Part shown: positions 23,199 through 30,816 of the stretch, piece after piece
How positions within the stretch are numbered: the stretch's first letter is position 1
Layout of the letters: the number at the start of each line of letters is the position of its first letter
NCBI RefSeq assembly: GCF_014203125.1
Contig: NZ_JACHIH010000003.1
Span: 186,001 to 250,000 of the forward strand
Direction of reading: 5' to 3'
From: Rhodopseudomonas rhenobacensis
GTDB lineage: Bacteria; Pseudomonadota; Alphaproteobacteria; Rhizobiales; Xanthobacteraceae
DNA: 64,000 bases
Position numbers and translations under genes: made by a program
The notes under the pieces: generated by a model
What the model was told of the DNA's origin: nothing
Database searches by the model: none
The model's input: the letters and a program-made list of their open reading frames with translations, nothing else

Positions 23199-24768
23199 CG
23201 ACAGTCCGATCGATGATCCGTTGGGCCGTGGCGAGCGCGCGGTCCAGTTCTTGCGCGCCCTGCGTCATCCGAAAAGCAATGAGCCGCGCCGCGCCTTCAG
23301 GCTCGATCGGTGGCAGGAGCGCATCGTCCGCCGCATCTACGGTCCGCGCAATCCGGATGGCACCCGCATCGTCAAGACGGTGGTGCTGCTGCTGCCGCGC
23401 GGCAACCGCAAGACGTCGCTGGCGGGCGCGCTATCCCTGCTGCACACCATCGGTCCCGAGCGCGTGGCCGGGGGCGAAAACATCCTGGCCGCGTCGGACC
23501 GCAAGCAAGCCGGCTATGGCTTCCGCGAGGCCGCCGGCATCGTGCGGGAGGACAAGCGCCTGGTTGCTGCCACCCGCATTTACGACGCGCACAACAGCGT
23601 CAAGAAGCTGCACTTCATCCGCGACGGTTCGTTCCTCGAGGCGATCAGCGGCGACGCCGGGACGCAGCACGGCCGGACTCCGGCCTTCGTGTTCGCCGAC
23701 GAACTGCATATCTGGCGCAACGTCGAACTGTGGAAGGCGCTGAAGTCCGCCATGGTCAAGTCGGTCGGCTCGCTCCTGATCGTCGCCACCACCAGCGGGC
23801 GCGGCCAGGAAAACGTCGCATTCGAAATCGTCGATCGCGCGCGCAAGGTTGCCAGCGGCGAGATCATCGATCCGACGATGCTGCCGATCCTGTTCGAAAC
23901 CCCGGCCGATGCCGACTGGAAAGACGAAGCGATCTGGTACGCCGCGAACCCCGGCCTGGAGCTGGGCTATCAGGATATCGAGGGCCTGCGCCAGCTGGCG
24001 CGCGAGGGCGAAACCAGCATCACCGCCCGCGAAACGTTCCGGCAATACAATTTGAACGTTTGGCTCGATCACAGCACCGACCCGTTCATCGACATGGCGA
24101 TCTATGACCGGGGCGGTGGCGTGCTGCCGGACGGCCTGGACGGCCTGCCTTGCTGGATCGGTGTCGACATGTCGACCACCACCGACTTAACCGCGGTGGT
24201 GGCGTGCATCCGCAAGGATGATGATTTCGTGGTGCTGGCGCATTTCTTCTGCCCTGGCGACAATTTGCGGGCGCGCGCCGATCGCGATGGCGTCCCGTAC
24301 CCGGCCTGGGCAGAGCAGGGGTTTCTCACGCCGACGCCGGGCAACGTCATCGACTATTCGGCGGTTGAGGCCTGCATTCGCGGTCTCAATGAGCGGTTCG
24401 ACGTCCGCGAGATCGGTTTCGATCCGGCCTATGCGCAGGCGGTGATGGGGCCGTTGACCGACGATGGTTTGCCGACCGCGACGATCCGGCAGGGGTGGGT
24501 GACGCAATCGCCGGCCTTGAACGAGCTGGAGCGCGTCATCCTGGCCGGCAAGCTGCTGCACGGCGGCCACCCGGTCTTGCGGTGGTGCTTCGACAATGTC
24601 GCCATCCACACGGACAGCGCCGGCAACCGCACCATGCACAAAGGCAAGTCGCGAGATCGCATCGACGGCGCGGTGGCGACGTGGATGGCGGTGTCGCGTG
24701 CTGCGGCATCTGAAACCCGATCGTTTTACGATTCGGACGCATTCACCGAAGACATGGCGAGTTTTTGA
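23161..24768 (+). CDS. terL: Terminase large subunit
   Basis: 535 residues. The packaging ATPase and nuclease. The ATPase half has RWQERIVRRIYGP, the Walker-A-like VVLLLPRGNRKTSLAGALS, and the Walker-B-like TPAFVFADELHIWRN. The C-terminal RNase-H-type nuclease half has LPCWIGVDMSTTTDLTAVVA with the first catalytic Asp, DVREIGFDPAYAQAVMGPL and SRDRIDGAVATWMAVSRA with the last Asp. It overlaps the 3' end of terS by 38 bp. ATG at 23161 is used, but GTG at 23170 has a better-spaced AGGAAGG. The gene is complete. Confidence 0.95.
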   Translation: MMTVTSLVPWISDDSPIDDPLGRGERAVQFLRALRHPKSNEPRRAFRLDRWQERIVRRIYGPRNPDGTRIVKTVVLLLPRGNRKTSLAGALSLLHTIGPERVAGGENILAASDRKQAGYGFREAAGIVREDKRLVAATRIYDAHNSVKKLHFIRDGSFLEAISGDAGTQHGRTPAFVFADELHIWRNVELWKALKSAMVKSVGSLLIVATTSGRGQENVAFEIVDRARKVASGEIIDPTMLPILFETPADADWKDEAIWYAANPGLELGYQDIEGLRQLAREGETSITARETFRQYNLNVWLDHSTDPFIDMAIYDRGGGVLPDGLDGLPCWIGVDMSTTTDLTAVVACIRKDDDFVVLAHFFCPGDNLRARADRDGVPYPAWAEQGFLTPTPGNVIDYSAVEACIRGLNERFDVREIGFDPAYAQAVMGPLTDDGLPTATIRQGWVTQSPALNELERVILAGKLLHGGHPVLRWCFDNVAIHTDSAGNRTMHKGKSRDRIDGAVATWMAVSRAAASETRSFYDSDAFTEDMASF

Positions 24769-24798
24769 AGCAGCACTCCAAACCGAAGGAAATATGCA

Positions 24799-25200
24799 AT
24801 GACCAAAGAACACAGCATCTCGATCACCGGCCTTTCTCAGGTGCGCAGGTTGAAGCCCGGTGCCACTGGCAACATACCGATCGCTTATTTCGACTGCACC
24901 GTGAACGGCATCGAGTTGATCGGCTGCGTGCTGGTGCGGACGGAACGCCGCGGCATCGCGGTGTGGCCTCCCAAAATCCCATCATCCGAAGATATCCGGC
25001 GCGGCGTCGGGTTCTCTGACAATTCGCTACGCGCCGCCATCCAGAAGGCCGCGCGCGATGTCTATCGCAGCATGGGCGGGCAACATGCCGAGTGGGAGCC
25101 CCGCGAGGATGACGGCACCGCAGCAGCGGCAGTGCCGGGGACCAACGAGGCCGCACCAAGCGAGGATTCCGAAGGGCTACGTCGCTTCGTCGTTGCCTAG
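24799..25200 (+). CDS. Last gene of the element, unknown
   Basis: 133 residues. ISITGLSQVRRLKPGATGNI, then AYFDCTVNGIELIGCVLVRT, then ERRGIAVWPPKIPSSEDI suggests a small beta-rich fold, followed by DNSLRAAIQKAARDVYRSMG and a low-complexity acidic tail. It starts 30 bp after terL with a GAAGGAAA ribosome site and ends just 5 bp before the right-end integrase-site-like repeats. No tail gene similarity is seen. It could act on helper tails or be regulatory; this is open. Confidence 0.6.
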   Translation: MTKEHSISITGLSQVRRLKPGATGNIPIAYFDCTVNGIELIGCVLVRTERRGIAVWPPKIPSSEDIRRGVGFSDNSLRAAIQKAARDVYRSMGGQHAEWEPREDDGTAAAAVPGTNEAAPSEDSEGLRRFVVA

Positions 25201-25205
25201 CGGGC

Positions 25206-25226
25206 TGCTTCCTATGTGCTTCCTGT
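25206..25226. repeat. Right-end arm-site-like repeat pair
   Basis: TGCTTCCTAT at 25206-25215 and TGCTTCCTGT at 25217-25226 repeat with an 11-bp period and match the left-end pair at 7222-7242. They lie 46 bp from the right tRNA-Arg, as expected for integrase arm sites at an attachment site. Confidence 0.6.
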
Positions 25227-25271
25227 GAGGATTTCGGCTGAAGGGAGAATGCAAGAAACCCCTTGTTTTAC

Positions 25272-25348
25272 TGGCGCACCCGACACGATTCGAACGTGTG
25301 ACCTTTGCCTTCGGAGGGCAACGCTCTATCCAGCTGAGCTACGGGTGC
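25272..25348 (-). tRNA. tRNA-Arg (anticodon CCG), right copy
   Basis: A 77-nt cloverleaf: acceptor GCACCCG/CGGGTGC, anticodon stem TTGCC/GGCAA with loop CTCCGAA (CCG), T-arm CACACGTTCGAATCGTGTC-like, discriminator G and encoded CCA. It shares 70 of 77 positions with the left copy; the 29 bases at the 3' end and the 27 at the 5' end are identical. Homology stops exactly at the gene ends. This is probably the host target or its hybrid. Confidence 0.95.
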
Positions 25349-25607
25349 TTCGCAGGTGATGTAGCCGATTGGGCGGGCGTCGGCAACGCCCGGCCCGGGC
25401 GATTTCGGCGATAAATCGCGGGGCGGGCGGTCGCGCGGCCCGGTGTCGGGCGTCCGTCACCGGCGCGAATCGTGACGGATGCGCCAGAAGCGCGTGTCGG
25501 ATTCCAGAAAGCCGGGGCCGGCTATGGTGCTGCTGGAGCGCAGGCATCGCGATCCCCATCCGAGGGCGGAGCGCCGGCGATATCAGTCCGGTGCTGCAGC
25601 AGGATCA

Positions 25608-26012
25608 TCAGGCCGGAACGATGACCTTGCCGATCGGCCAGAGCGCAATTCCCGCCAGTTTCAGATGCGCCCAGGCGAACGGGATGCCGATGATCGTCAC
25701 GGCGAGCATGACTGCGGTGATCAGGTGGCCGAGCGCCAGCCACCAGCCGGCGAAGATGAACCAGAGGATGTTGCCGAGCAGGCCCAGCGGGCCGGTGCCG
25801 ACGTCCTCGCGTCCGGTCAGCGCCTCGCGCGGCACGGCCATCTGGCCGAACGGAAACAGCGTATAGGCGGCGATATTGAAGGAGGCGCGGGCCCACGGCA
25901 GGCCGACGATGGTGATCGCCATGATCACCGCCGCGAGCAGCCACCCCGCCGCCATCCAGAAGCCGCCCAGCGCGATCCATAAAATGTTCAGAAGCAACGA
26001 AACCGGCGACAT
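25608..26012 (-). CDS. YccF-domain inner-membrane protein
   Basis: 134 residues from ATG at 26012. Two similar halves, each with hydrophobic segments: LLNILWIALGGFWMAAGWLL and LLGNILWFIFAGWWLALGHL, with ITIVGLPWARASFNIAAYTL and VTIIGIPFAWAHLKLAGIAL. These GxPxA repeats are the YccF pattern. The function is unknown in the family. It is the first chromosomal gene right of the mobile element, and runs in the same direction as the acyltransferase gene 17 bp upstream. The 259 bp between the right tRNA and this gene (25349-25607) hold no supported gene. Confidence 0.8.
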   Translation of the reverse strand: MSPVSLLLNILWIALGGFWMAAGWLLAAVIMAITIVGLPWARASFNIAAYTLFPFGQMAVPREALTGREDVGTGPLGLLGNILWFIFAGWWLALGHLITAVMLAVTIIGIPFAWAHLKLAGIALWPIGKVIVPA

Positions 26013-26028
26013 GGGCAAATCTTTCGCG

Positions 26029-27153
26029 TCAGGGCCTTGGGAGGTCAGCCTGAACCTTAAGGCTCACGCCGGCATCCGTCGATTGGGTGAAGCGACCGCG
26101 TGAGCCCTGCGCGGATGATTGTTCCCTGCCGCGAAGCCGTCGCAGCAGCGGCTTCTCGACCAGAAGATGGGCGGCGCAGCCGCCGAGCACGGCGGCAGCC
26201 AGCGCGATGCCATAGATCGCCCAGTGCGGCAGCGCGACGAAGCGGGTCGCGGCGATCGCGATCTTGCAGGCCAGCCCCAGCAACGCGAGATGCGTCAGAT
26301 AGATCGAATACGACGCATCGCCGAGAAATTTCAACGCCGCGATCGGACGGAACTGGCGGTGGGTTTCCAGCGCCGCCGCGCCCGCGATGATCAGGCCGAA
26401 GCCGAGCGCATAGCCGAGCGGATGGAAATGGAGTGTGTGGCCATTGGCCTCGGCGAGGTAGCAAAGCGCGACCGTGCCCAGTCCAAGCCCGATGCAGGGC
26501 AGCGCGATACGGGGCGCGCGCAGCTTCCAGGCGAAATAGGCCGCGATGCCGACCGCGAAGTCCATGTTGAACGCTGAAAAATAGGTGTTGAGCGCGGTGC
26601 GGCTGCCTTCTTCGGCATAGACGCCGAACAAAACCGCCGTGCTCAGCCATGCGACGAGCACCGCCCAGCCGATCCTTTGGCTGAGGATCAACACGCCGAA
26701 CAGCGCGTAAAATGACAGCTCGTGCATCAGGCTCCAGGCCGGTGTGATCGGCAGTTCGAAGCCGTCAAAACGAACCAGCAACAGCGTGCTGATCCAATCG
26801 GTCACGCCGTGCGGAAACGCGGTCGCCGAACCGAGCCCCAGCGCCAGCAAGGCGCACATGCCGAGCGCGTACACCCAGTAGACCGGATACAGCCGCGTGA
26901 AGCGCTTGCGCAGATAGGGCCGCAACCTCTCGGGCCGGCCGATGTCGCGATCATGCGCATAGAAGATGATGAAGCCCGACAGCACGAAGAAGAAATCGAC
27001 GCCGAGATTGCCGCGCCAGGTGACGGCGTGAAACACCGCATCGCCGAGATAGCGCGGCTCGCCGAGCAGAATCGACAGATGGAACGCCGCAACCGCCAGC
27101 GCGGCAAGGCCACGGCCATATTGCAGCAGATGAAGTGGTTTTCGGTCCGTCAT
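26029..27153 (-). CDS. Acyltransferase-3 family membrane protein
   Basis: 374 residues with about ten membrane segments. LLQYGRGLAALAVAAFHLSI has the conserved arginine and histidine of this family, and NLGVDFFFVLSGFIIFYAHD is its most characteristic motif. The family (OafA/NodX-like) transfers acyl groups to cell-surface carbohydrates such as O-antigen or exopolysaccharide. The C-terminus is soluble and short. No polysaccharide cluster is nearby, so the acceptor is unknown. It may be transcribed with the YccF gene. Confidence 0.9.
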   Translation of the reverse strand: MTDRKPLHLLQYGRGLAALAVAAFHLSILLGEPRYLGDAVFHAVTWRGNLGVDFFFVLSGFIIFYAHDRDIGRPERLRPYLRKRFTRLYPVYWVYALGMCALLALGLGSATAFPHGVTDWISTLLLVRFDGFELPITPAWSLMHELSFYALFGVLILSQRIGWAVLVAWLSTAVLFGVYAEEGSRTALNTYFSAFNMDFAVGIAAYFAWKLRAPRIALPCIGLGLGTVALCYLAEANGHTLHFHPLGYALGFGLIIAGAAALETHRQFRPIAALKFLGDASYSIYLTHLALLGLACKIAIAATRFVALPHWAIYGIALAAAVLGGCAAHLLVEKPLLRRLRGREQSSAQGSRGRFTQSTDAGVSLKVQADLPRP

Positions 27154-27351
27154 CGCGGCGTGCCTTTGTCCCTGGTGGCGTCATGCTAGAGGCTGGCGAA
27201 GCAATGCCAAGGCGAGCGGCCGGAATCCTGAGCTTAAGGTTACTTGTCGACCCTCACCGCAACGCGGCGGTGTCGCGGAACCAGCGTCGGCAGACAGCGA
27301 ACGATCGCCGACGCCGCTGCAAGACGAGCCGACATTGGGTCGATGCTCCGC

Positions 27352-28257
27352 TCACGCCTCGCGCGCGTAATGCGACAGCCGGGCCTGCAGCATTTCCAGC
27401 ATGTCGTCGCGAACGGGATCGCGGGTTCCGCGGGTCCAGGCCGCGGCCAGCGGCAGCCTGTTCATGTCGGATGCCGCGAGCCGCACGTAGCGGACGCCGC
27501 GCGCCGCCATCCGCGAGGTCCATTTCGGCACGATCGCGGCGCCGAGCTCGGCGGCGACCAGGTTGACGATGGTCTGCTTCTCGTCGGCGATCTGGGCGAT
27601 GCGCGGCTCCAGTCCGGCTTCGGCGAACAGCTTGATGGTGAGGTCGTGGCTGTGCGGCCGCGACCGGCGTTCCGGCACGATCAACGGTTGATCGGCGAGG
27701 TCGGCGACGGTGAGCCGCTTGCGCGCGGCCAGCGGATGGCGGTCGGAGACGGCGACCACCGCGGTTTCGTGCAGCAGCAACAGAAACTCCAGCCGGCGGT
27801 CGGGATTTTCCGGCGGTCGCACGATGGCGAGATCGAGCCGGCCGGACAACAGCCGCGGCAACAGCCGGATGGTCTTGTCTTCGATCAGTTGCACGGTGAC
27901 GTCCGGGCAGCGCTCGCGAAAATCGTGCAGCAGCATCGGCACCAGGCCTGCGGCGGCGCTGTCGATCGCGCCGAGCCGCACGGTGGCGGCCTGCTTGCGG
28001 CTCGAATGGCGGAACTTGTCGGCGAGCGCGTCGGCCTGCGCCAGCAGCACGCGCGCTTCCTTCAACAGCACGGCGCCGTCGGCGGTCAGGGTGACGCTGC
28101 GGGTGGTGCGCGCCATCAGCCGTGTGCCGAGATCGTCTTCCAACAGCCGGATGAAGCGGCCGAGCGCCGACGGCAGCATCTCCAGCCGCCGAGCCGCCTT
28201 GCCGAAATGCAGCTCCTCGGCGGCGGCCACGAAACAGCGCAATTGGTGAAGGTCCAT
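27352..28257 (-). CDS. ttuA: LysR-family regulator of the tartrate cluster (TtuA-like)
   Basis: 301 residues from ATG at 28257, chosen over longer frames because AGGAG precedes it at good spacing and the upstream extension runs into the promoter. N-terminal [23 protein letters not shown], then [20 protein letters not shown]. Effector domain: [40 protein letters not shown]. It is divergent from an MFS transporter, tartrate dehydrogenase and glycerate kinase, the same arrangement as ttuA-ttuBCD of Agrobacterium vitis, so the inducer is probably tartrate or a metabolite of it. Confidence 0.82.
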   Translation of the reverse strand: MDLHQLRCFVAAAEELHFGKAARRLEMLPSALGRFIRLLEDDLGTRLMARTTRSVTLTADGAVLLKEARVLLAQADALADKFRHSSRKQAATVRLGAIDSAAAGLVPMLLHDFRERCPDVTVQLIEDKTIRLLPRLLSGRLDLAIVRPPENPDRRLEFLLLLHETAVVAVSDRHPLAARKRLTVADLADQPLIVPERRSRPHSHDLTIKLFAEAGLEPRIAQIADEKQTIVNLVAAELGAAIVPKWTSRMAARGVRYVRLAASDMNRLPLAAAWTRGTRDPVRDDMLEMLQARLSHYAREA

Positions 28258-28277
28258 CGGGCGCTCCTGCCCGGTCA

Positions 28278-28298
28278 TTATATCATTTTTTTGTATAA
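28278..28298. promoter_or_regulatory. LysR box TTATA-N11-TATAA in the ttuA-ttuB intergenic region
   Basis: TTATA at 28278-28282 and TATAA at 28294-28298 are separated by 11 bases, the classic T-N11-A LysR recognition pattern. It lies 20 bp before ttuA and about 105 bp before ttuB, suited to autoregulation and activation. Confidence 0.65.
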
Positions 28299-28403
28299 AC
28301 AAATGCGCCTTGAGCAGGGGGCTTCGCCGGATAAGGGTGCCGCCGCCATGTCCGGATATCGCGTCCAATTAAAAGCAAATCAAATCAAGGCGAGGAGCCT
28401 TTC

Positions 28404-29714
28404 ATGAGTGCCGAAGTCGAGAAACGTACCTTGCGCAAGGTGTCGATGCGCATCGTGCCGTTCGTGATGCTGCTGTATTTCGTCGCCTTCATCGACCGGG
28501 TGAACATCGGCTTCGCCGCGCTGACCATGAACAAGGATCTCGGCTTTTCGCCGAGCGTGTTCGGCTTCGGCGCCGGCATCTTCTTCTTCGGCTATTTCCT
28601 GTTCGAGGTGCCGTCCAACCTGATCCTCAACAAGGTCGGCGCGCGGATCTGGATCGCCCGGGTGATGATCACCTGGGGGCTGATCTCCGGCGCGATGGCC
28701 TTCGTGCAAGGCTCCACCAGCTTCTATGTGCTGCGCTTTCTGCTCGGCGCCGCGGAAGCCGGTTTCTTCCCCGGAATCATTCTCTATCTCAGCTTCTGGT
28801 TTCCGGCCCGCCAGCGCGCCGCAATGACCGCGATCTTCATGGCGGCGGCGCCGCTGTCGACCGTGCTGGGCTCGCCGGTGTCCGGCGCCTTGCTGGAGAT
28901 GCATGGCCTGATGGGGCTCAGCGGCTGGCAGTGGATGTTCATCATCGAGGCGATCCCGGCGCTGATCCTCGGCGTGGTGGTGCTGTTCTACATGACCGAT
29001 CGGCCGGAGCAGGCGAAGTGGCTGAAGGACGACGAGCGCAACTGGCTGGTCGGCACCATGGACGCCGAAACCGCCAAGAAGGCCGGCACCGCCAGCCACA
29101 GCATCTGGCGCGGGCTCGCCGATCTGCGCGTGATCGCCTTGGCGATGGTGTATTTCGGTACCTCGGCGGGGCTCTATACGCTCGGGATCTGGGCGCCGCA
29201 GATCATCAAGGAATTCGGCCTCACCTCGCTGCAGGTCGGCTTCCTCAACGCCATTCCGGGCGTCGTCGCGGTGATCGCGATGGTGCTGTGGGCGCGGCAT
29301 TCCGATCGCAGCGGCGAGCGCACCTGGCACGTGGTCAGCGCCTGCCTGCTGGCCGCCGGCGGTCTGGTGCTGGCCGGCTTCGCCGGCACCGTGATCGCGG
29401 TGCTGCTGGCGCTGTCGCTGGTCAATATCGGCATCAGCTCGGCGAAGCCGCCGCTGTGGAGCATGCCGACCATGTTCCTGTCCGGCTCGGCGGCTGCGGC
29501 CGGCATCGCCACCATCAACTCGATCGGCAATCTCGGTGGCTTTATCGGCCCGGCGATGATCGGCTGGATCAAGGATCTCACCGGCAGCTTCCAGGGCGGG
29601 CTGTTCTTCGTCGCCGCCCTTCTGGTGCTGTCGGCATTCCTCACGCTGGTGCTGGCGCGCTCGCAGCGCAACACCGCAAAGGCCGAAGCCGCTGCCGCCG
29701 CGGCTCATCGCTAA
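28404..29714 (+). CDS. ttuB: MFS tartrate-type anion:cation symporter
   Basis: 436 residues with twelve membrane segments, of the anion:cation symporter family that includes TtuB, phthalate and galactonate transporters. MRIVPFVMLLYFVAFIDRVN is the signature start, followed by IGFAALTMNKDLGFSPSVFG and FFFGYFLFEVPSNLILNKVG. FLLGAAEAGFFPGIILYLSF is also typical. GAGGAG precedes the ATG. It starts the operon with the dehydrogenase 28 bp later. Tartrate is inferred from the neighbours. Confidence 0.88.
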   Translation: MSAEVEKRTLRKVSMRIVPFVMLLYFVAFIDRVNIGFAALTMNKDLGFSPSVFGFGAGIFFFGYFLFEVPSNLILNKVGARIWIARVMITWGLISGAMAFVQGSTSFYVLRFLLGAAEAGFFPGIILYLSFWFPARQRAAMTAIFMAAAPLSTVLGSPVSGALLEMHGLMGLSGWQWMFIIEAIPALILGVVVLFYMTDRPEQAKWLKDDERNWLVGTMDAETAKKAGTASHSIWRGLADLRVIALAMVYFGTSAGLYTLGIWAPQIIKEFGLTSLQVGFLNAIPGVVAVIAMVLWARHSDRSGERTWHVVSACLLAAGGLVLAGFAGTVIAVLLALSLVNIGISSAKPPLWSMPTMFLSGSAAAAGIATINSIGNLGGFIGPAMIGWIKDLTGSFQGGLFFVAALLVLSAFLTLVLARSQRNTAKAEAAAAAAHR

Positions 29715-29742
29715 AACCCCACAATCAGTTCGGAGACTTCAG

Positions 29743-30816
29743 ATGCGTGAATATTCAATCGCGGCGATCCCGGCAGACGGGATCGGCCCCGAAGTGATTG
29801 CCGCCGGCACCACGGTGCTGGCCGCCCTGCAGAAGCGTCTCGGAGACGTCAAGTTCAACGTCGAGACCTTCGACTGGGGCTCGGACTATTATCGCAAGCA
29901 CGGCGTCATGATGCCGGCCGACGGCCTCGAGACGTTGAAGAAATTCGACGCGATCTATTTCGGCGCGGTCGGCGATCCGGTGGTGCCCGACCACATCACG
30001 CTGTGGGGGCTGCGGCTGCCGATCTGCCAGGGCTTCGATCAATACGCCAATGTGCGGCCGACCAAGATCCTGCCGGGCATCACCTCGCCGCTGCGCAATG
30101 TCGGGATCGGCGATCTCGACTGGGTGATCGTCCGCGAGAACTCCGAAGGCGAATATGCCGGCTGCGGCGGCCGCGTGCATCGCGGGCTGCCGGAGGAAGT
30201 CGGCACCGAGCTCGCGGTGTTTACCCGGGTCGGCGTCGAGCGTATCATGCGCTACGCCTTCAAGCTGGCGCAGTCGCGGCCGCGCAAGTTCTTGACCGTG
30301 GTCACCAAGTCGAACGCGCAGCGCCACGGCATGGTGATGTGGGACGAGATCGCCGCGGAAGTCTCCAAGGATTTTCCCGATGTCACCTGGGACAAGATGC
30401 TGGTCGACGCGATGACGGTGCGGATGACGCTGAAGCCGCAGTCGCTCGACACCATCGTCGCCACCAATCTGCACGCCGACATTCTGTCGGATCTGGCCGG
30501 CGCCTTGGCCGGCAGCCTCGGCGTGGCGCCGACCGCGAACATCAATCCGGAGCGGCGCTTCCCGTCGATGTTCGAGCCGATCCACGGTTCGGCCTTCGAC
30601 ATCACCGGCAAGGGCATCGCCAACCCGGTCGCCAGCTTCTGGACCGCGGCGCAGATGCTCGATCATCTCGGCGAGACCGATGCCTCGGCACGGCTGATGC
30701 GCGCGGTCGAGCAGGTCACCGGCGCCGGCATCGTCACGCCGGACGTCGGCGGCAGCGCCACGACGCAGCAGGTCACCGACGCCGTGGTGGAGGCGATCCA
30801 TAGCTCGAATGTCTGA
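29743..30816 (+). CDS. ttuC: Tartrate dehydrogenase/decarboxylase
   Basis: 357 residues of the isopropylmalate/isocitrate dehydrogenase superfamily. IAAIPADGIGPEVIAAGTTV is the start motif; DAIYFGAVGDPVVPDHITLW and LPICQGFDQYANVRPTKILP are TtuC-like, with RENSEGEYAGCGGRVHRGLP, KSNAQRHGMVMWDEIAAEV, VDAMTVRMTLKPQSLDTIV and HADILSDLAGALAGSLGVAP carrying the substrate, metal and NAD sites. It oxidises tartrate with NAD and can act as a decarboxylase on tartrate or malate. It overlaps the next gene by 8 bp, in an operon with ttuB. Confidence 0.92.
   Translation: MREYSIAAIPADGIGPEVIAAGTTVLAALQKRLGDVKFNVETFDWGSDYYRKHGVMMPADGLETLKKFDAIYFGAVGDPVVPDHITLWGLRLPICQGFDQYANVRPTKILPGITSPLRNVGIGDLDWVIVRENSEGEYAGCGGRVHRGLPEEVGTELAVFTRVGVERIMRYAFKLAQSRPRKFLTVVTKSNAQRHGMVMWDEIAAEVSKDFPDVTWDKMLVDAMTVRMTLKPQSLDTIVATNLHADILSDLAGALAGSLGVAPTANINPERRFPSMFEPIHGSAFDITGKGIANPVASFWTAAQMLDHLGETDASARLMRAVEQVTGAGIVTPDVGGSATTQQVTDAVVEAIHSSNV

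Larger units (their letters stand above)
6755..25348 (+). mobile_element. Integrated phage-satellite-like element (capsid-forming PICI type)
   Basis: About 18.6 kb bounded by two tRNA-Arg(CCG) copies. In order it holds a tyrosine integrase, cargo genes, a regulatory region, an AlpA-like protein, a TOPRIM/DUF3987 primase-helicase, HK97-type portal, protease and capsid, connectors, HNH nuclease, TerS and TerL. Paired TGCTTCCTRT repeats occur inside both ends. No tail, tape-measure, lysis or CI-like repressor gene is seen between terL and the right tRNA or elsewhere. Capsid-forming phage-inducible islands have this content and use helper tails. The alternative is a prophage that lost its tail and lysis genes, but all frames are intact and tightly packed. 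Exact ends are inferred. Confidence 0.75.

Noticed and set aside
18000-24768. Gene transfer agent instead of a satellite
   Set aside because: Known GTAs of this class carry tail genes in the same cluster and no integrase; here integrase, primase and tRNA boundaries are present and tail genes are absent.
25349-25607. Small minus-strand frame between the right tRNA and yccF
   Set aside because: Low-complexity His/Arg/Pro-rich product, no ribosome site, and no conservation signal that I can see.
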